Positions 23,469-32,270 of a DNA stretch of 47,714 bases are shown here, one piece after another. The stretch comes from Halocatena pleomorpha (GTDB taxonomy: Archaea; Halobacteriota; Halobacteria; Halobacteriales; Haloarculaceae): assembly GCF_003862495.1 (NCBI RefSeq), contig NZ_RRCH01000007.1, forward strand, positions 1 through 47,714, in the 5' to 3' direction. The stretch's first letter is position 1; each line of letters starts with the position of its first letter. A program made the position numbers and the translations under genes. Below the pieces are notes generated by a model. It saw nothing but the letters and a program-made list of their open reading frames with translations. It searched no databases and was not told the origin of the DNA.

Positions 23469-25175
23469 TTACAGCACTGTGCCGTGTTTCTTGTCTGGGA
23501 GATCCTTCTCAACGGTCTCGTAGAACGCAAACCTGTTTGCGAGTTCTTCGCGCAGGCTACTCGGGGGGACGATCTCGTCGATAACCATCTCACTGGCCAT
23601 CCGGTGGATGTCGATGTCCTCGCGGTACTCCTCACGGAGTTGTCGCTCGCGCTCGGCGCGCTCCTCGGGATCGTCGATCGCGTCGAGTTTGTTGGCGTAC
23701 ACGGCGTTGATGGCTGCTTCCGGTCCCATGATTCCGATTTCACCGGACGGTAGCCCGATCGTTGATTCGGGACCGTAGGCCGGCCCAGACATGGCGTAAA
23801 TCCCCGCGCCGTAGGCCTTCCGGGCCACTACACACTGTTTTGGAACCGTCGCTGACGAAGTGGCGTAGATCATCTTCTTCCCTTTTTCGAGGATCGCCTC
23901 TTGCTCGACGCTCGATCCGGCCATAAAGCCCGGCGTATCACACAGATACAGCAGAGGGATCTCGAACGCGTCGCACTTCCAGATGAACCGAGCGGCCTTC
24001 TCGGCTGCGTCAGGGAAGATGGCACCAGCGCGCTGGGCTGGCTGGTTGGCGACGATGCCGACCGGTCGGCCGTCGATGCGCGCGAACGCAGTGATGATCT
24101 CTGGTCCAAACGACGGTTGGAGCTCGAGAACCGACTCGCCATCGACGACACGGTCGATGAGATCGTGCATGTCGTACCCCTTGTTGGGGTGATCGGGAAT
24201 GACACGGTCGGTAGTCGACGGCGAGATTGTCGGTGGGACAGTGTCTGTCGTCGGCGGGGACGCCTCGCAGTTGTCCGGAAGATAGGAGATCAGTTTGGCG
24301 ACCAACTCCCGGGCGTGCTCTTCGTCGTCGGCAATGAGATCGGCGCTCCCGGACTGAGTGGTGTGAACCTCTGGACCGCCGAGATCCTGCATATCGATCG
24401 TCTCGCCAGTGACCATCTCCACCATCCGTGGGCTAGCGATCGCCATCGCTGACATGTCCCGAACCATGACCGTAAAATCAGCGAATACAGGAGTGTACGC
24501 AGCGCCGGCGATACAGGGACCGTACAGCACGCAGATCTGGGGCACCCGGCCCGAAAGCATCGAGTGGTTGTAATAGTACTTACCGATCCCTTCCCGGTTG
24601 GCAAAAAAGCCGGTCTGCTGATCGATGCGTCCGCCCGAGGAATCCATCAGATACAACACCGGACGGCCTGTGTCGAGCGCGCGCTGTTGCATTCTGAGGA
24701 ATTTCTCGACGCCCTTCTCGGCCATGCTCCCCGCTTTCACAGTGAAATCGTTGGCCATGAAATGGATCGTTCGGCCTTCGAACTCCGCGCCGCCAGTAAT
24801 GAGACCGTCGGCCGGGAGCCGATCATCGGCGTCGAATTCCGCGAACGTCCCGTCCTCGAACAGCACATCATCGAACCAGAGATCCAGTCGGTCCCTGACG
24901 AACAGCTTGCCGTGGTCTTCTAGCCGTTCTTTGTATTTTTCTGGTCCACCTTGTTCGATGCGAGCGATCTCCTCGATGAGCGCGATCTCTCGCTCGCTCG
25001 GTCCGATGTCATCCTCTGGAACAGCGTCTCCGACCTGGTCGCCCGTGTGAACGACGGCCGGCTCGGCTGCGTCCCCAATGTACACTTCGACCTCCTCGAC
25101 AGCGTGACGTGCGAGCGCAGCAGCAGTCGCGCTTGCTTCCTCCGCACTCGCGTCCGTATCAATCCGGACCTTCAT
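23469..25175 (-). CDS. Acyl-CoA (propionyl-CoA) carboxylase, carboxyltransferase beta subunit
   Basis: The 568-residue protein carries the full two-lobed carboxyltransferase fold, which moves the carboxyl from biotin to acyl-CoA. N-lobe: RDRLDLWFDD, DFTVKAGSMAEKG, LMDSSGGRIDQQ and YGPCIAGAAYTP. C-lobe: PDHPNKGYDMHDLI, IVANQPAQRAGA, DTPGFMAGSSVEQ, KAYGAGIYAMSG and GIMGPEAAINAVY. The first 60 residues (MKVRIDTDASAEEASATAAA...) are an extra domain not found in bacterial PccB; it resembles a small acyl-CoA carboxylase accessory chain fused in front. The biotin carboxylase/carrier subunit is not nearby. With the mutase and epimerase in the window, propionyl-CoA is the likely substrate. Confidence 0.9.
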   Translation of the reverse strand: MKVRIDTDASAEEASATAAALARHAVEEVEVYIGDAAEPAVVHTGDQVGDAVPEDDIGPSEREIALIEEIARIEQGGPEKYKERLEDHGKLFVRDRLDLWFDDVLFEDGTFAEFDADDRLPADGLITGGAEFEGRTIHFMANDFTVKAGSMAEKGVEKFLRMQQRALDTGRPVLYLMDSSGGRIDQQTGFFANREGIGKYYYNHSMLSGRVPQICVLYGPCIAGAAYTPVFADFTVMVRDMSAMAIASPRMVEMVTGETIDMQDLGGPEVHTTQSGSADLIADDEEHARELVAKLISYLPDNCEASPPTTDTVPPTISPSTTDRVIPDHPNKGYDMHDLIDRVVDGESVLELQPSFGPEIITAFARIDGRPVGIVANQPAQRAGAIFPDAAEKAARFIWKCDAFEIPLLYLCDTPGFMAGSSVEQEAILEKGKKMIYATSSATVPKQCVVARKAYGAGIYAMSGPAYGPESTIGLPSGEIGIMGPEAAINAVYANKLDAIDDPEERAERERQLREEYREDIDIHRMASEMVIDEIVPPSSLREELANRFAFYETVEKDLPDKKHGTVL

Positions 25176-25249
25176 ACATAATATTCCTAAACGGTCCTAA
25201 TAGGACTTTGCGAATTGTCTGCCACGGCCGACGACGGCCGACCGTCCAG

Positions 25250-26224
25250 TTACCAGCTCGCGTCGTGGATCTCACAGACACCGGGGAGTTCGACCGTTCT
25301 GTCACCAAGCGTGCCCTGCCACCGACCGAATGGTTGGACAATGCGGTATGAGATCGGACCGAGGGAGACGGTGCGACGGTGAGGGTATTCGACATCGAGG
25401 GTGACGGACAAGGAGCCGTCTTCGGTTTCGATCCGCCACCCGTCGGAAGTGATAGTCGTCGGACCGACTCCTCGAGGCACTCCATCGATCCAGACGACGT
25501 TCCCAACACCCTCCGGATCCCCTCCGACAGTGAAGCCAACGGCCGTCCCATCAGCTGCGTATCCGCTAGCGAGCGCTCTGCGCCACGTCGTTGTGGTAGG
25601 CACGAGTCCGTGGGCGTATTCGAGCATCCCTGTGGCGTCCTCGGAAAACCGGTAGCGGTGACCGTCGGCGTTGAGCCAACCAGTCACCGGAAGTGATGTC
25701 GATCGCTGAGAGATCACGACGCGCTGAGAGGAGTCCCGACCGTCGGTAGTCGGACGAACAGCGGTCGTCGGTTCGGCCGCCGGGGTGTCGTAGCCGATCG
25801 TGAACTTCGTCCGTTCCATCCGTCCCGAAACTCGCGTCGTATCACCACGGTTATCGAGAGTCACGCGGTGATCCAGAAAGCGCGCGACTGCGATGGGATC
25901 TGCCATGGGATTGTCGTCGATCCGGGCCACGAACGGGGGAAGTACTGACGTGCTGTCGGTGAGTACCGTCCCTGCGTCGCGGTCGAACACCCATAACGAA
26001 ACCATTCCAACCGGACCGGCGTCGATGACCGACCCGTACAGCGCAATCGCTTCATCGACCGCCCAAAACCGCTGGAGTTTCTTCTCGTGGCGCAGTCGGA
26101 CGAAACGACCAAGTCCGAACCGAAAGCCGAGATCGATTGCCGTCGAGGTACACGACCCTCGGTATGTGCCGAACGCGATATCACCGTCGGATACGGGAAC
26201 GGACGGCGCGGTCCCAAGATCCAT
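25250..26224 (-). CDS. DUF2804-like protein
   Basis: The 324-residue cytoplasmic protein has the character of DUF2804. It is a beta-rich scaffold with many tryptophan and glycine turns, SVLPPFVARIDDNP, RWQGTLGDRTVELPGVCEIHD at the C-terminus and a central RVSGRMERTKFTIGYD. DUF2804 proteins have a lipocalin- or tocopherol-cyclase-like build and are suspected to bind hydrophobic ligands; nothing is known experimentally that I can rely on. It starts at the first ATG. A 74 bp gap separates its 3' end from pccB, so the two could be in one transcript. Confidence 0.6.
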   Translation of the reverse strand: MDLGTAPSVPVSDGDIAFGTYRGSCTSTAIDLGFRFGLGRFVRLRHEKKLQRFWAVDEAIALYGSVIDAGPVGMVSLWVFDRDAGTVLTDSTSVLPPFVARIDDNPMADPIAVARFLDHRVTLDNRGDTTRVSGRMERTKFTIGYDTPAAEPTTAVRPTTDGRDSSQRVVISQRSTSLPVTGWLNADGHRYRFSEDATGMLEYAHGLVPTTTTWRRALASGYAADGTAVGFTVGGDPEGVGNVVWIDGVPRGVGPTTITSDGWRIETEDGSLSVTLDVEYPHRRTVSLGPISYRIVQPFGRWQGTLGDRTVELPGVCEIHDASW

Positions 26225-26301
26225 ACAGTATTAACACATACGCTATCAAGTATGTGTTGTGGTCATAACGGATCCAACAAACGGTGGAAAATGACGTAGT
26301 A

Positions 26302-27144
26302 CTACCGTGTCTGAAGCCGCTCTTCTAATTGAGCGATGTACTCAGCGTTACCGACGTGGACAGGGACGCGCTGGTGGAGCGCACTCGGTGTACCGTCGAG
26401 CAACGACTGTGACCCGTCCGAGGAGCGGCCGCCTGCCGTTTCCACGATGTAGCCGATCGGAGCGCCCTCGAACAGCAGACGGAGCTTCCCGTCCGGATGC
26501 GATTCGAGCGCCGGATAGGCGAAGACACCGCCGTAGGTCATGACCTGATTGACATCAGCGATCATCGCACCACCGTATCTGAGTTTCAATTCCTGTTCGA
26601 CTGATGAAGCGAACGTCGAGAAATCGTCCGGCCACTCCGGGACGCGGCCACCGAAGCCGTACACCACCGGGTCGTCAGGCAACGTGACGTTCTCCCGGAC
26701 CGGTTGACGCGCGCCGTCCTCCACGACGTACTCGGTGACAGTGCCGTCGTGAGCGGTCATCATCGTTGTGAGCGGTCCGTACAGCACATACGCGGCTGCG
26801 ATGAGGGACCGACCGGGTGCTGGTAGTTCGGCGTCGTACACACCGAGTACGGTTCCCATAGCGTTGTTAGACTTCACATTCGAAGAGCCATCGAGCGGAT
26901 CAACAGCGACGGAATAGCCCGCTCCATCGGTGCTGATCTCCTCGCGTTCTTCGCTGGCGTACGCACCGACGGAATCGAGCGCGAGAAGTCGCTCTTCGAG
27001 CAACCGATCGGCGTGCACGTCTGCCGCGAGCTGTTGCTCGCCGCTTGGATTCTGCCCGTCTGCGTACGTTCGCCGTCCGGCCAAGCTGTCCCGGATATCA
27101 TCGGTGCTCGACGCGATGACATCGAAGATCGTCTCGACGCTCAT
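26302..27144 (-). CDS. fbp: Fructose-1,6-bisphosphatase, class I
   Basis: This 280-residue gluconeogenic phosphatase belongs to the inositol-phosphatase superfamily. Metal ligands are E65-E66 (SEERE) and the D82-P-L-D85-G-S-S-N motif. The substrate block LRYGGAMIADVNQVMTYGG and C-terminal EGAPIGYIVETAGGRSSDG are typical of FBPase rather than inositol monophosphatase. Its ATG overlaps the stop codon of the aldolase gene (ATGA), so the two consecutive gluconeogenic enzymes are translationally coupled. Confidence 0.92.
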   Translation of the reverse strand: MSVETIFDVIASSTDDIRDSLAGRRTYADGQNPSGEQQLAADVHADRLLEERLLALDSVGAYASEEREEISTDGAGYSVAVDPLDGSSNVKSNNAMGTVLGVYDAELPAPGRSLIAAAYVLYGPLTTMMTAHDGTVTEYVVEDGARQPVRENVTLPDDPVVYGFGGRVPEWPDDFSTFASSVEQELKLRYGGAMIADVNQVMTYGGVFAYPALESHPDGKLRLLFEGAPIGYIVETAGGRSSDGSQSLLDGTPSALHQRVPVHVGNAEYIAQLEERLQTR

Positions 27145-27929
27145 GTTTCGAGTGCGGTGTCAACTGAGGCCCCCTCGTAGATGATCTGTTCGAGCGAATC
27201 GAGGATCTGTTCGGGGTTCTCGCGCTGCCAGACGTTCCGGCCGACAGCGAGTCCCTTACCACCAGCGTCCATGACGGCTTTGACGCTCTCTAAGAACGCT
27301 CGATCGGATCGTTTGGAGCCACCGCTCATGATAACGTTCGTCTTTCCAGCCATTCTGACCGCTTTCTTCATCCCTTCTTTCGAACCAGGATATTTCACTT
27401 TCGCCACGTCAGCACCGAGTTCAAGCGCGAGCCGGGACGCGTACGCGATAACGCTGGATTTCGTATCGTTTTTCAGACCTTGACCGCGCGGATACGACCA
27501 CATCACCACCGGCATGTCGTGCGCCCGAGCGTTCTCCTGAATCTCGCGGAACTCTTCTGCCATCTCGATCTCGTGGTTTGCGCCGCCGTACAGCGTGAAG
27601 CCGACGGAGCTCGCTCCGACCTCGCGGGCGTACTCAACCGAACAGTTGACGGCGCTGTCGGGTTCGCCCATCCAGAGGTTGGACGTGCCGTTGAGCTTCA
27701 TGAGCAGATCGACAGCGTCCGAATACGACGGATAGTACGCCTCAGCAATCCCCTTCTGTACCGCGACCGACGTGACTGCCGGGTGGGTGGCCGCCTCGAA
27801 CGTTCGAGACGGATCGGCGCTTTTGGGCACGTCCGTGAAATCGGTCGGACCGTGCTCAAGCCCGTGATCGTACGCCAAAATGAGTACCTTACCGTCCCGT
27901 GTAAGCGGCGCCTCGGTGATTGGGAGCAT
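27141..27929 (-). CDS. Fructose-bisphosphate aldolase, archaeal class I
   Basis: The 262-residue Schiff-base aldolase is of the DhnA family. Motifs are AYDHGLEHGP near residues 19-28, MWSYPRGQG, the lysine segment AKVKYPGS (Schiff-base lysine within residues 177-179), NVIMSGGSKRSD and GKGLAVGRNVWQRENP. Related 2-amino-3,7-dideoxyheptulosonate synthases (aromatic pathway) look similar, but overlap with FBPase strongly favours fructose 1,6-bisphosphate. It starts at the first ATG, divergent from the 3-hydroxyacyl-CoA dehydrogenase gene. Confidence 0.9.
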   Translation of the reverse strand: MLPITEAPLTRDGKVLILAYDHGLEHGPTDFTDVPKSADPSRTFEAATHPAVTSVAVQKGIAEAYYPSYSDAVDLLMKLNGTSNLWMGEPDSAVNCSVEYAREVGASSVGFTLYGGANHEIEMAEEFREIQENARAHDMPVVMWSYPRGQGLKNDTKSSVIAYASRLALELGADVAKVKYPGSKEGMKKAVRMAGKTNVIMSGGSKRSDRAFLESVKAVMDAGGKGLAVGRNVWQRENPEQILDSLEQIIYEGASVDTALET

Positions 27930-27980
27930 AGATGGAATCTTGCAGAGCGGAGTAATCAGTGTACCGGCCTGCGATTTTCA

Positions 27981-27990
27981 AAATATTAAC
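27981..27990 (-). promoter_or_regulatory. TATA-like box of the aldolase-FBPase operon
   Basis: GTTAATATTT on the minus strand lies about 52 bases before the aldolase ATG, which would give a leader of roughly 25-30 bases. It is the best candidate in a 147 bp divergent region. Confidence 0.35.
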
Positions 27991-28076
27991 TCGTCTCAAA
28001 ATTCAGTATTTCAAATGATATGAGAGAAGGTATCGGATCTCGGCAGCTTTAGGGGTGGTCACCATCCACCGGTAGT

Positions 28077-28940
28077 ATGCGCGACTTAGATGCGATCAAG
28101 CGCGTCGCCGTCGTCGGGGCGGGGACGATGGGGAACGGCATTGCCCAAGTGGCAGCGATGGCCGGCTACGACGTGGTGATGCGCGACATCGATCAGGACC
28201 GCGTTGATGCGGGGTTCGAGTCCATCGAGGAAAGCCTCTCGCGGCTCGTTGATAGCGAGGCACTCACGGAGGCGGAGGCGACGGCCGCCCGCGAACGGAT
28301 CACTGGAACCACGGCACTGGGGGAACTGTCCGGCTGTGATTTCGCCATCGAGGCCGCTGTGGAGTCGATGGAGATCAAACAAGACATCTTCGCGGAGCTG
28401 GATGAAACACTCGCTGCGGAAGTGGTGTTAGCAACGAACACGAGCACGTTGTCGGTCACGACCATCGCCAGCGCGACCGACCGGCCTGAGCGCGTCGTCG
28501 GACTCCATTTCATGAATCCCGTTCCCGTGATGACCGGTGTCGAGATCGTCATCGGGGAGAAAACCGCACCGGCCACTGCCGAACTCGCGGATGGATTCGC
28601 AGAGGAACTGGACAAAGAGACGTGGGAGTCAGACGACAAACCCGGCTTCGTCTCGAATCGGATTTTGATGCCGTGGATCAACGAGGGGATCCGCGCCTAC
28701 GACGAGGGCGTCGCCTCGAAGGGCGACATCGATCGCGGCATGAAACTCGGCACGAACGTCCCGATGGGACCGCTCGAACTCGCTGACCACATCGGGCTAG
28801 ACATCTGTCTCGACGCAACCCAGACGCTCCACGAGGAGCTCGGTGACAGGTATAAACCCGCCTACCTGCTCAAACGGAAGGTCCACGCCGGAGATCTCGG
28901 GAAGAAAACTGGTGAAGGATTTTACGAGTACGAACAGTAA
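28077..28940 (+). CDS. 3-hydroxyacyl-CoA (3-hydroxybutyryl-CoA) dehydrogenase
   Basis: The 287-residue NAD-dependent dehydrogenase oxidises (S)-3-hydroxyacyl-CoA in beta-oxidation. The Rossmann motif GAGTMG is at residues 14-19. The catalytic histidine lies in GLHFMNPVPVM, followed by KPGFVSNRILMPWINEGIRAYDEGVA and GPLELADHIGLDICLD, hallmarks of single-domain HBDH. It works in the same pathway as the acyl-CoA dehydrogenase downstream at 29404 and the crotonase at 1696. Confidence 0.94.
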   Translation: MRDLDAIKRVAVVGAGTMGNGIAQVAAMAGYDVVMRDIDQDRVDAGFESIEESLSRLVDSEALTEAEATAARERITGTTALGELSGCDFAIEAAVESMEIKQDIFAELDETLAAEVVLATNTSTLSVTTIASATDRPERVVGLHFMNPVPVMTGVEIVIGEKTAPATAELADGFAEELDKETWESDDKPGFVSNRILMPWINEGIRAYDEGVASKGDIDRGMKLGTNVPMGPLELADHIGLDICLDATQTLHEELGDRYKPAYLLKRKVHAGDLGKKTGEGFYEYEQ

Positions 28941-28983
28941 CGTCGCTGTCATGGCAGGGGGGTGTTAAAGTCCGACACAGCAG

Positions 28984-29211
28984 TCAGGACCAAAAGCGTT
29001 CAGCCACCCGTGTAAGTCGATTACGATCACTCTTGCGCAACTTCTCGATCGCGTCACGCGTCTCAGTCGCCTGTTTGTCGCTGATGATCGGTTCTGCTGG
29101 TGGCGGAGTGTGTGTTAATCGTCGCAGCGTCTCACCCATCGTTTCATCGTCTCTCTTGTGCGAGGCGAGCCACCGGTGATACTCCTCTGGAACTCGAATC
29201 GTCTTCACCAT
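28984..29211 (-). CDS. Orphan antitoxin-like small protein
   Basis: The 75-residue protein begins MVKTIRVPEEYHRWLASHKRDDETMGETLRRL, a ribbon-helix-helix or VapB-like N-terminus (beta strand then helix). A basic C-terminal helix (EKLRKSDRNRLTRVAERF) follows. No PIN or other toxin gene lies beside it, so it is an orphan or a DNA-binding regulator. The AT-rich upstream bases (29212-29234) provide a promoter shared with the opposite strand. Confidence 0.65.
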   Translation of the reverse strand: MVKTIRVPEEYHRWLASHKRDDETMGETLRRLTHTPPPAEPIISDKQATETRDAIEKLRKSDRNRLTRVAERFWS

Positions 29212-29238
29212 GTATATATCTAAGATATACGTTTATGT

Positions 29239-29358
29239 ATGGGTTGCGAGGGGATTGGGATAGACGACGAACAGGGCGTTCAGCCGGGACATCTCACGAC
29301 TTGCGTTTGCTGTAACGAAGAGTCGTACTCGGTAGATACAAAGCGACGGTGCATCTGA
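29239..29358 (+). CDS. Possible 39-residue cysteine-rich microprotein
   Basis: An ATG at 29239 opens a 39-residue frame with cysteines at 3, 22, 24, 25 and 38 (MGCEGIG..., TTCVCCNEES, RRCI). The cysteine content and the position just after an AT-rich promoter-like stretch argue for a real zinc-binding microprotein; the length is too short for certainty. It lies between the orphan antitoxin-like gene and the acyl-CoA dehydrogenase gene. Confidence 0.35.
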   Translation: MGCEGIGIDDEQGVQPGHLTTCVCCNEESYSVDTKRRCI

Positions 29359-29403
29359 CAGCGGATGCTAACAATCAAGAACCGGTAGGACCCACCATCG
29401 TTC

Positions 29404-30546
29404 ATGGACTTTAGCCTCACGGCTGAGCAAAAGCAGATCAAGGAGATGGTGTCGGAGTTCGTCGACGAGGAAATAAAGCCTGTTGCGGACGAGATTGACG
29501 CAACCGACGAATTCCCAGCGGAACTAGTTCGAGAGATGGGCGAGCTCGGACTGATGGGAATGCCATTCCCCGAGGAGTACGGCGGCGCAGGCCTGGATTA
29601 CCACTCGTACGCCATTGGACTGTCTGAGATCAGTCGCGGGAGCGGCGGACTCGGCACCGTTGTCGCTGCGCACACCTCGCTCGCGGGGAATATGCTGTAC
29701 GCGTTCGGTGACGAACATCAAAAGGAGACGTACCTGACGCCGCTGGCGGAAGGGACGGACGTGGGAGCGTTCGCGCTGTCGGAAGCGGGTGCTGGCAGCG
29801 ACGTTCCTGCTATGGAAACGACCGCAGCGAAAGACGGCGACGAGTACGTCATCGAGGGCGGAAAGCTGTGGATCTCGAACGGCTCGGTCGCGGACACCGT
29901 CACGCTGTTCGCCAAAACCGACTCCGACGCTGGCACCGACGGTATCTCCTCGTTCATCGTCCGTCCGGAGGAAGACGACGGCTTCTATGTGGAAGGTACT
30001 GAGCACAAACTCGGTGACAAGGGCTGTCCGACTGCCGAACTCCGGTTTTCCGATCTCCGGATTCCCGCCGAGCGACGGCTTGGAGAAGAGGGCGATGGGT
30101 TCGTCCAAGCGTTGAAAACGCTCAACGGGGGTCGGATTACGATCGCAGCGCGAGGGGTTGGAATCGCACAGGCCGCACTGGACGCCGCTCTCGGATATGC
30201 CGAGCAGCGCGAGCAGTTCGGCCAGCCGATTTCCGGATTCCAATCCATTCAGCACAAGCTCGCAGACATGGACACGAAAGTGAGCGCGGCCCGCATGCTG
30301 ATGCACAAGGCCGCAGACCGGAAAATCAGGGGCGAGTCGTTCATCAAGGAGGCTGCACAGGCGAAGCTGTACGCGAGTGAGGTGTCCCGAGAAGTCGCAA
30401 ATGAGGGTATCCAGATCCACGGCGGGTACGGCTACACGAAGGACTTCCCCGCCGAACGGTTCTATCGCGACGCAAAACTCAACGAGATCTACGAAGGAAC
30501 AAGCGAAATCCTGCGGAACACGATCGCCCAGCAACTCCTTGAGTGA
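29404..30546 (+). CDS. Acyl-CoA dehydrogenase
   Basis: This 380-residue FAD enzyme introduces the 2,3-double bond in acyl-CoA. Its segments include [47 protein letters not shown] (FAD binding), [19 protein letters not shown] and [18 protein letters not shown]. The C-terminal [19 protein letters not shown] and catalytic glutamate E364 (IYEGTSEI) are of the short-chain type. Electrons normally go to ETF, which is not in this window. It starts at the first ATG. Confidence 0.95.
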   Translation: MDFSLTAEQKQIKEMVSEFVDEEIKPVADEIDATDEFPAELVREMGELGLMGMPFPEEYGGAGLDYHSYAIGLSEISRGSGGLGTVVAAHTSLAGNMLYAFGDEHQKETYLTPLAEGTDVGAFALSEAGAGSDVPAMETTAAKDGDEYVIEGGKLWISNGSVADTVTLFAKTDSDAGTDGISSFIVRPEEDDGFYVEGTEHKLGDKGCPTAELRFSDLRIPAERRLGEEGDGFVQALKTLNGGRITIAARGVGIAQAALDAALGYAEQREQFGQPISGFQSIQHKLADMDTKVSAARMLMHKAADRKIRGESFIKEAAQAKLYASEVSREVANEGIQIHGGYGYTKDFPAERFYRDAKLNEIYEGTSEILRNTIAQQLLE

Positions 30547-30612
30547 CGCTGCGATGAGCGTTCATCCGAGACCAACCAACAGCTACGACAGGATCCCGGT
30601 CGAACCGACAGT

Positions 30613-30882
30613 ATGGACGAAGTAGCGACTGACGACATCACGGCTCAGTACTACGAAACTGAAAGCGAGCGTGTGCTTGCGTTCGAGCACGGCGAGGAAA
30701 CGGTTGCGATCGCACAGAACACCGACGGCTACGCGATGGTGTCTGTCCGAACGTCACCGACAGGTGAGGAGGTAGAACGATACTACGGATTCGATATGGC
30801 GCTTGATCACGCCGCCGAGCGACTCGGCGTCCGAATAAACGATCTGCCGATCCCTGAACGCGCGAACGATATGGGGATGTAA
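30613..30882 (+). CDS. Small conserved-type haloarchaeal protein of unknown function
   Basis: The 89-residue, acidic protein has a beta-rich pattern (YYETESERVLAFEHGEETVAI, YAMVSVRTS) followed by a helix FDMALDHAAERLGVRIND and a short tail. I recognise no catalytic motif. It follows the acyl-CoA dehydrogenase by 66 bases on the same strand and might share its transcript. The regular secondary-structure pattern and codon bias support a real gene. Confidence 0.65.
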   Translation: MDEVATDDITAQYYETESERVLAFEHGEETVAIAQNTDGYAMVSVRTSPTGEEVERYYGFDMALDHAAERLGVRINDLPIPERANDMGM

Positions 30883-31020
30883 TCACTCGCTCACAGCCGG
30901 TCCGTCTCGAACGTTCGCTCTACCGTATCAACTCGGTAGTGGAGCGTATAAATGAACTAGATCGGGGTTCGAAACTCGATCCCAGCGAAGTGAGGATAAC
31001 GACGACCTGAATCGGGTGCT

Positions 31021-32166
31021 TCACCGACGGCTACACGCGCCGGAGAGGGCGTTTTTGACCTGCGTCGTCTCCTCAGAGTCAGTGGCGGGTTTGACGTCGA
31101 GCTTTTTCGATTCCGATTTGATGTTCGCGCCGATCTTTTCGAGATCGAGCGGCTTCTCGTTTCGAAGGACATCGATCGGTTGCGTAAGCGTGAGATCGGT
31201 GATCTTACCGGTGTAGACGAAGGTGTCCTTCCACGGACCGACACCACCGCTTGCGGTCGAGCCGTCGATGACATCCGAGTCCTCAATCGAGGCCTCCATC
31301 GACCGATCCTGTTTGAACTCGCCTGAGACGGTGATTTCGTACTTCGCCCAGCCCTGCGCGGAGCTGCCGTCGAGCGTGATCGTACTCGTGGCGCTGCCAC
31401 TTCCAGAACCGCTGCTCTCTCCAGAGGTAACCTCTTCAGAGTCCTCTTTCGGCAGGAGCTTGTCCGCCTTCGAGAGGTTGGCATTGATAAAGCTCACGAG
31501 ATCGTTGAATTCGTCTGATTTTGGACCGACAAACGTCGAGTCAGCGATCTCGAACGTCGGAGTGTGCTCTATCTTCAGGTCCAGCGCGGACTCGTGGGAG
31601 TCCTTCACCAGACTATCATATTTGCCTTTCTTCACCCGCGCAACAATTTCCTCAGGATTATCGACGCCTGTCTTCTCCATAACGGGCTTGAGCTTCTCCG
31701 GAGTGACGGTTCCGCTGACGAGCGAGCCCGCGAACATCGACTCGAAGTACTTCCAGTACGCCTCGGGATCCTCTTCCCACACGCCGAGATGGGTCGCACT
31801 GATTTTGGGGTCGCTGTCAGAAATGAACGCGTTCGACTGTGTGCCGTGGGTCTTACCGCGTCCGTACGGCTCATACGAGATCGTACGGAAGCAGATGTTC
31901 AGCTTGCCTTCGACGACGTATTTGTCGACGAGATCCGGGAGAACGTTGTTGACGAAATCCTGCGTGAACGGGCACTTGAAGTTTCCGTACACCGTCGCAG
32001 TCGGATTATCCGCGTCCGTCCCCATCACAGGATACATCTGTGAAGTGTTGTCCGGTACTGGGACGTTACTGACCGGCGTAGCGGCGCTCGCAGAGCCGAC
32101 ACCAGCAACGCTCGTAACCGCAGCGCTACCTGTAACTGCCAGGAACTTTCGACGTGATGGCTTCAT
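31021..32166 (-). CDS. Tat-exported DsbA-like thioredoxin-fold protein
   Basis: The 381-residue protein starts with a Tat signal (SRRKFL at residues 4-9, hydrophobic core, ASA-A cleavage near 28). A DsbA-like thioredoxin fold follows (about 45-235): YGNFKCPFTQDF, a long helical insertion and EHTPTFEI with the cis-proline. The active site keeps only the first cysteine (C65); the second is threonine (T68), so it cannot do normal dithiol chemistry. A Ser/Gly/Glu linker (about 245-262) leads to a beta-rich C-terminal domain of roughly 90 residues. A role in redox sensing, isomerisation through a mixed disulphide, or substrate binding is possible. Its promoter region is unusually structured. Confidence 0.78.
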   Translation of the reverse strand: MKPSRRKFLAVTGSAAVTSVAGVGSASAATPVSNVPVPDNTSQMYPVMGTDADNPTATVYGNFKCPFTQDFVNNVLPDLVDKYVVEGKLNICFRTISYEPYGRGKTHGTQSNAFISDSDPKISATHLGVWEEDPEAYWKYFESMFAGSLVSGTVTPEKLKPVMEKTGVDNPEEIVARVKKGKYDSLVKDSHESALDLKIEHTPTFEIADSTFVGPKSDEFNDLVSFINANLSKADKLLPKEDSEEVTSGESSGSGSGSATSTITLDGSSAQGWAKYEITVSGEFKQDRSMEASIEDSDVIDGSTASGGVGPWKDTFVYTGKITDLTLTQPIDVLRNEKPLDLEKIGANIKSESKKLDVKPATDSEETTQVKNALSGACSRR

Positions 32167-32171
32167 CCGTC

Positions 32172-32194
32172 TACCCCTGCACTGAACAGGGGTA
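32172..32194 (-). promoter_or_regulatory. Hairpin just upstream of the DsbA-like start codon
   Basis: TACCCCTG and CAGGGGTA form a perfect 8 bp stem with a seven-base loop, ending five bases before the ATG at 32166. In the mRNA it would occlude the start region, so translational control is possible. Confidence 0.45.
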
Positions 32195-32204
32195 AAAAGG
32201 CAAG

Positions 32205-32270
32205 TGGTCGTTTACGACCATTTACTGACAGTTTTGACTGTTGCAACTGTTGCAAGGGATCGTTTAACCG
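32205..32270 (-). promoter_or_regulatory. Operator-like repeats upstream of the DsbA-like gene
   Basis: The region holds an inverted repeat TGGTCG/CGACCA (32205-32220), a tandem pair of CTGTTGCAA (32238-32246 and 32247-32255), and a TATA-like GGTTAAAC near 32262-32270 on the minus strand. The tandem repeat would lie near the transcription start, where a repressor would act. Confidence 0.4.

Noticed and set aside
24200-24270. Pro/Thr/Ser-rich linker in the carboxyltransferase gene, checked as another palindromic insertion
   Set aside because: Only a 5 bp stem (GACAG/CTGTC) and no direct repeat or spacer words; the linker appears to be a normal variable loop.
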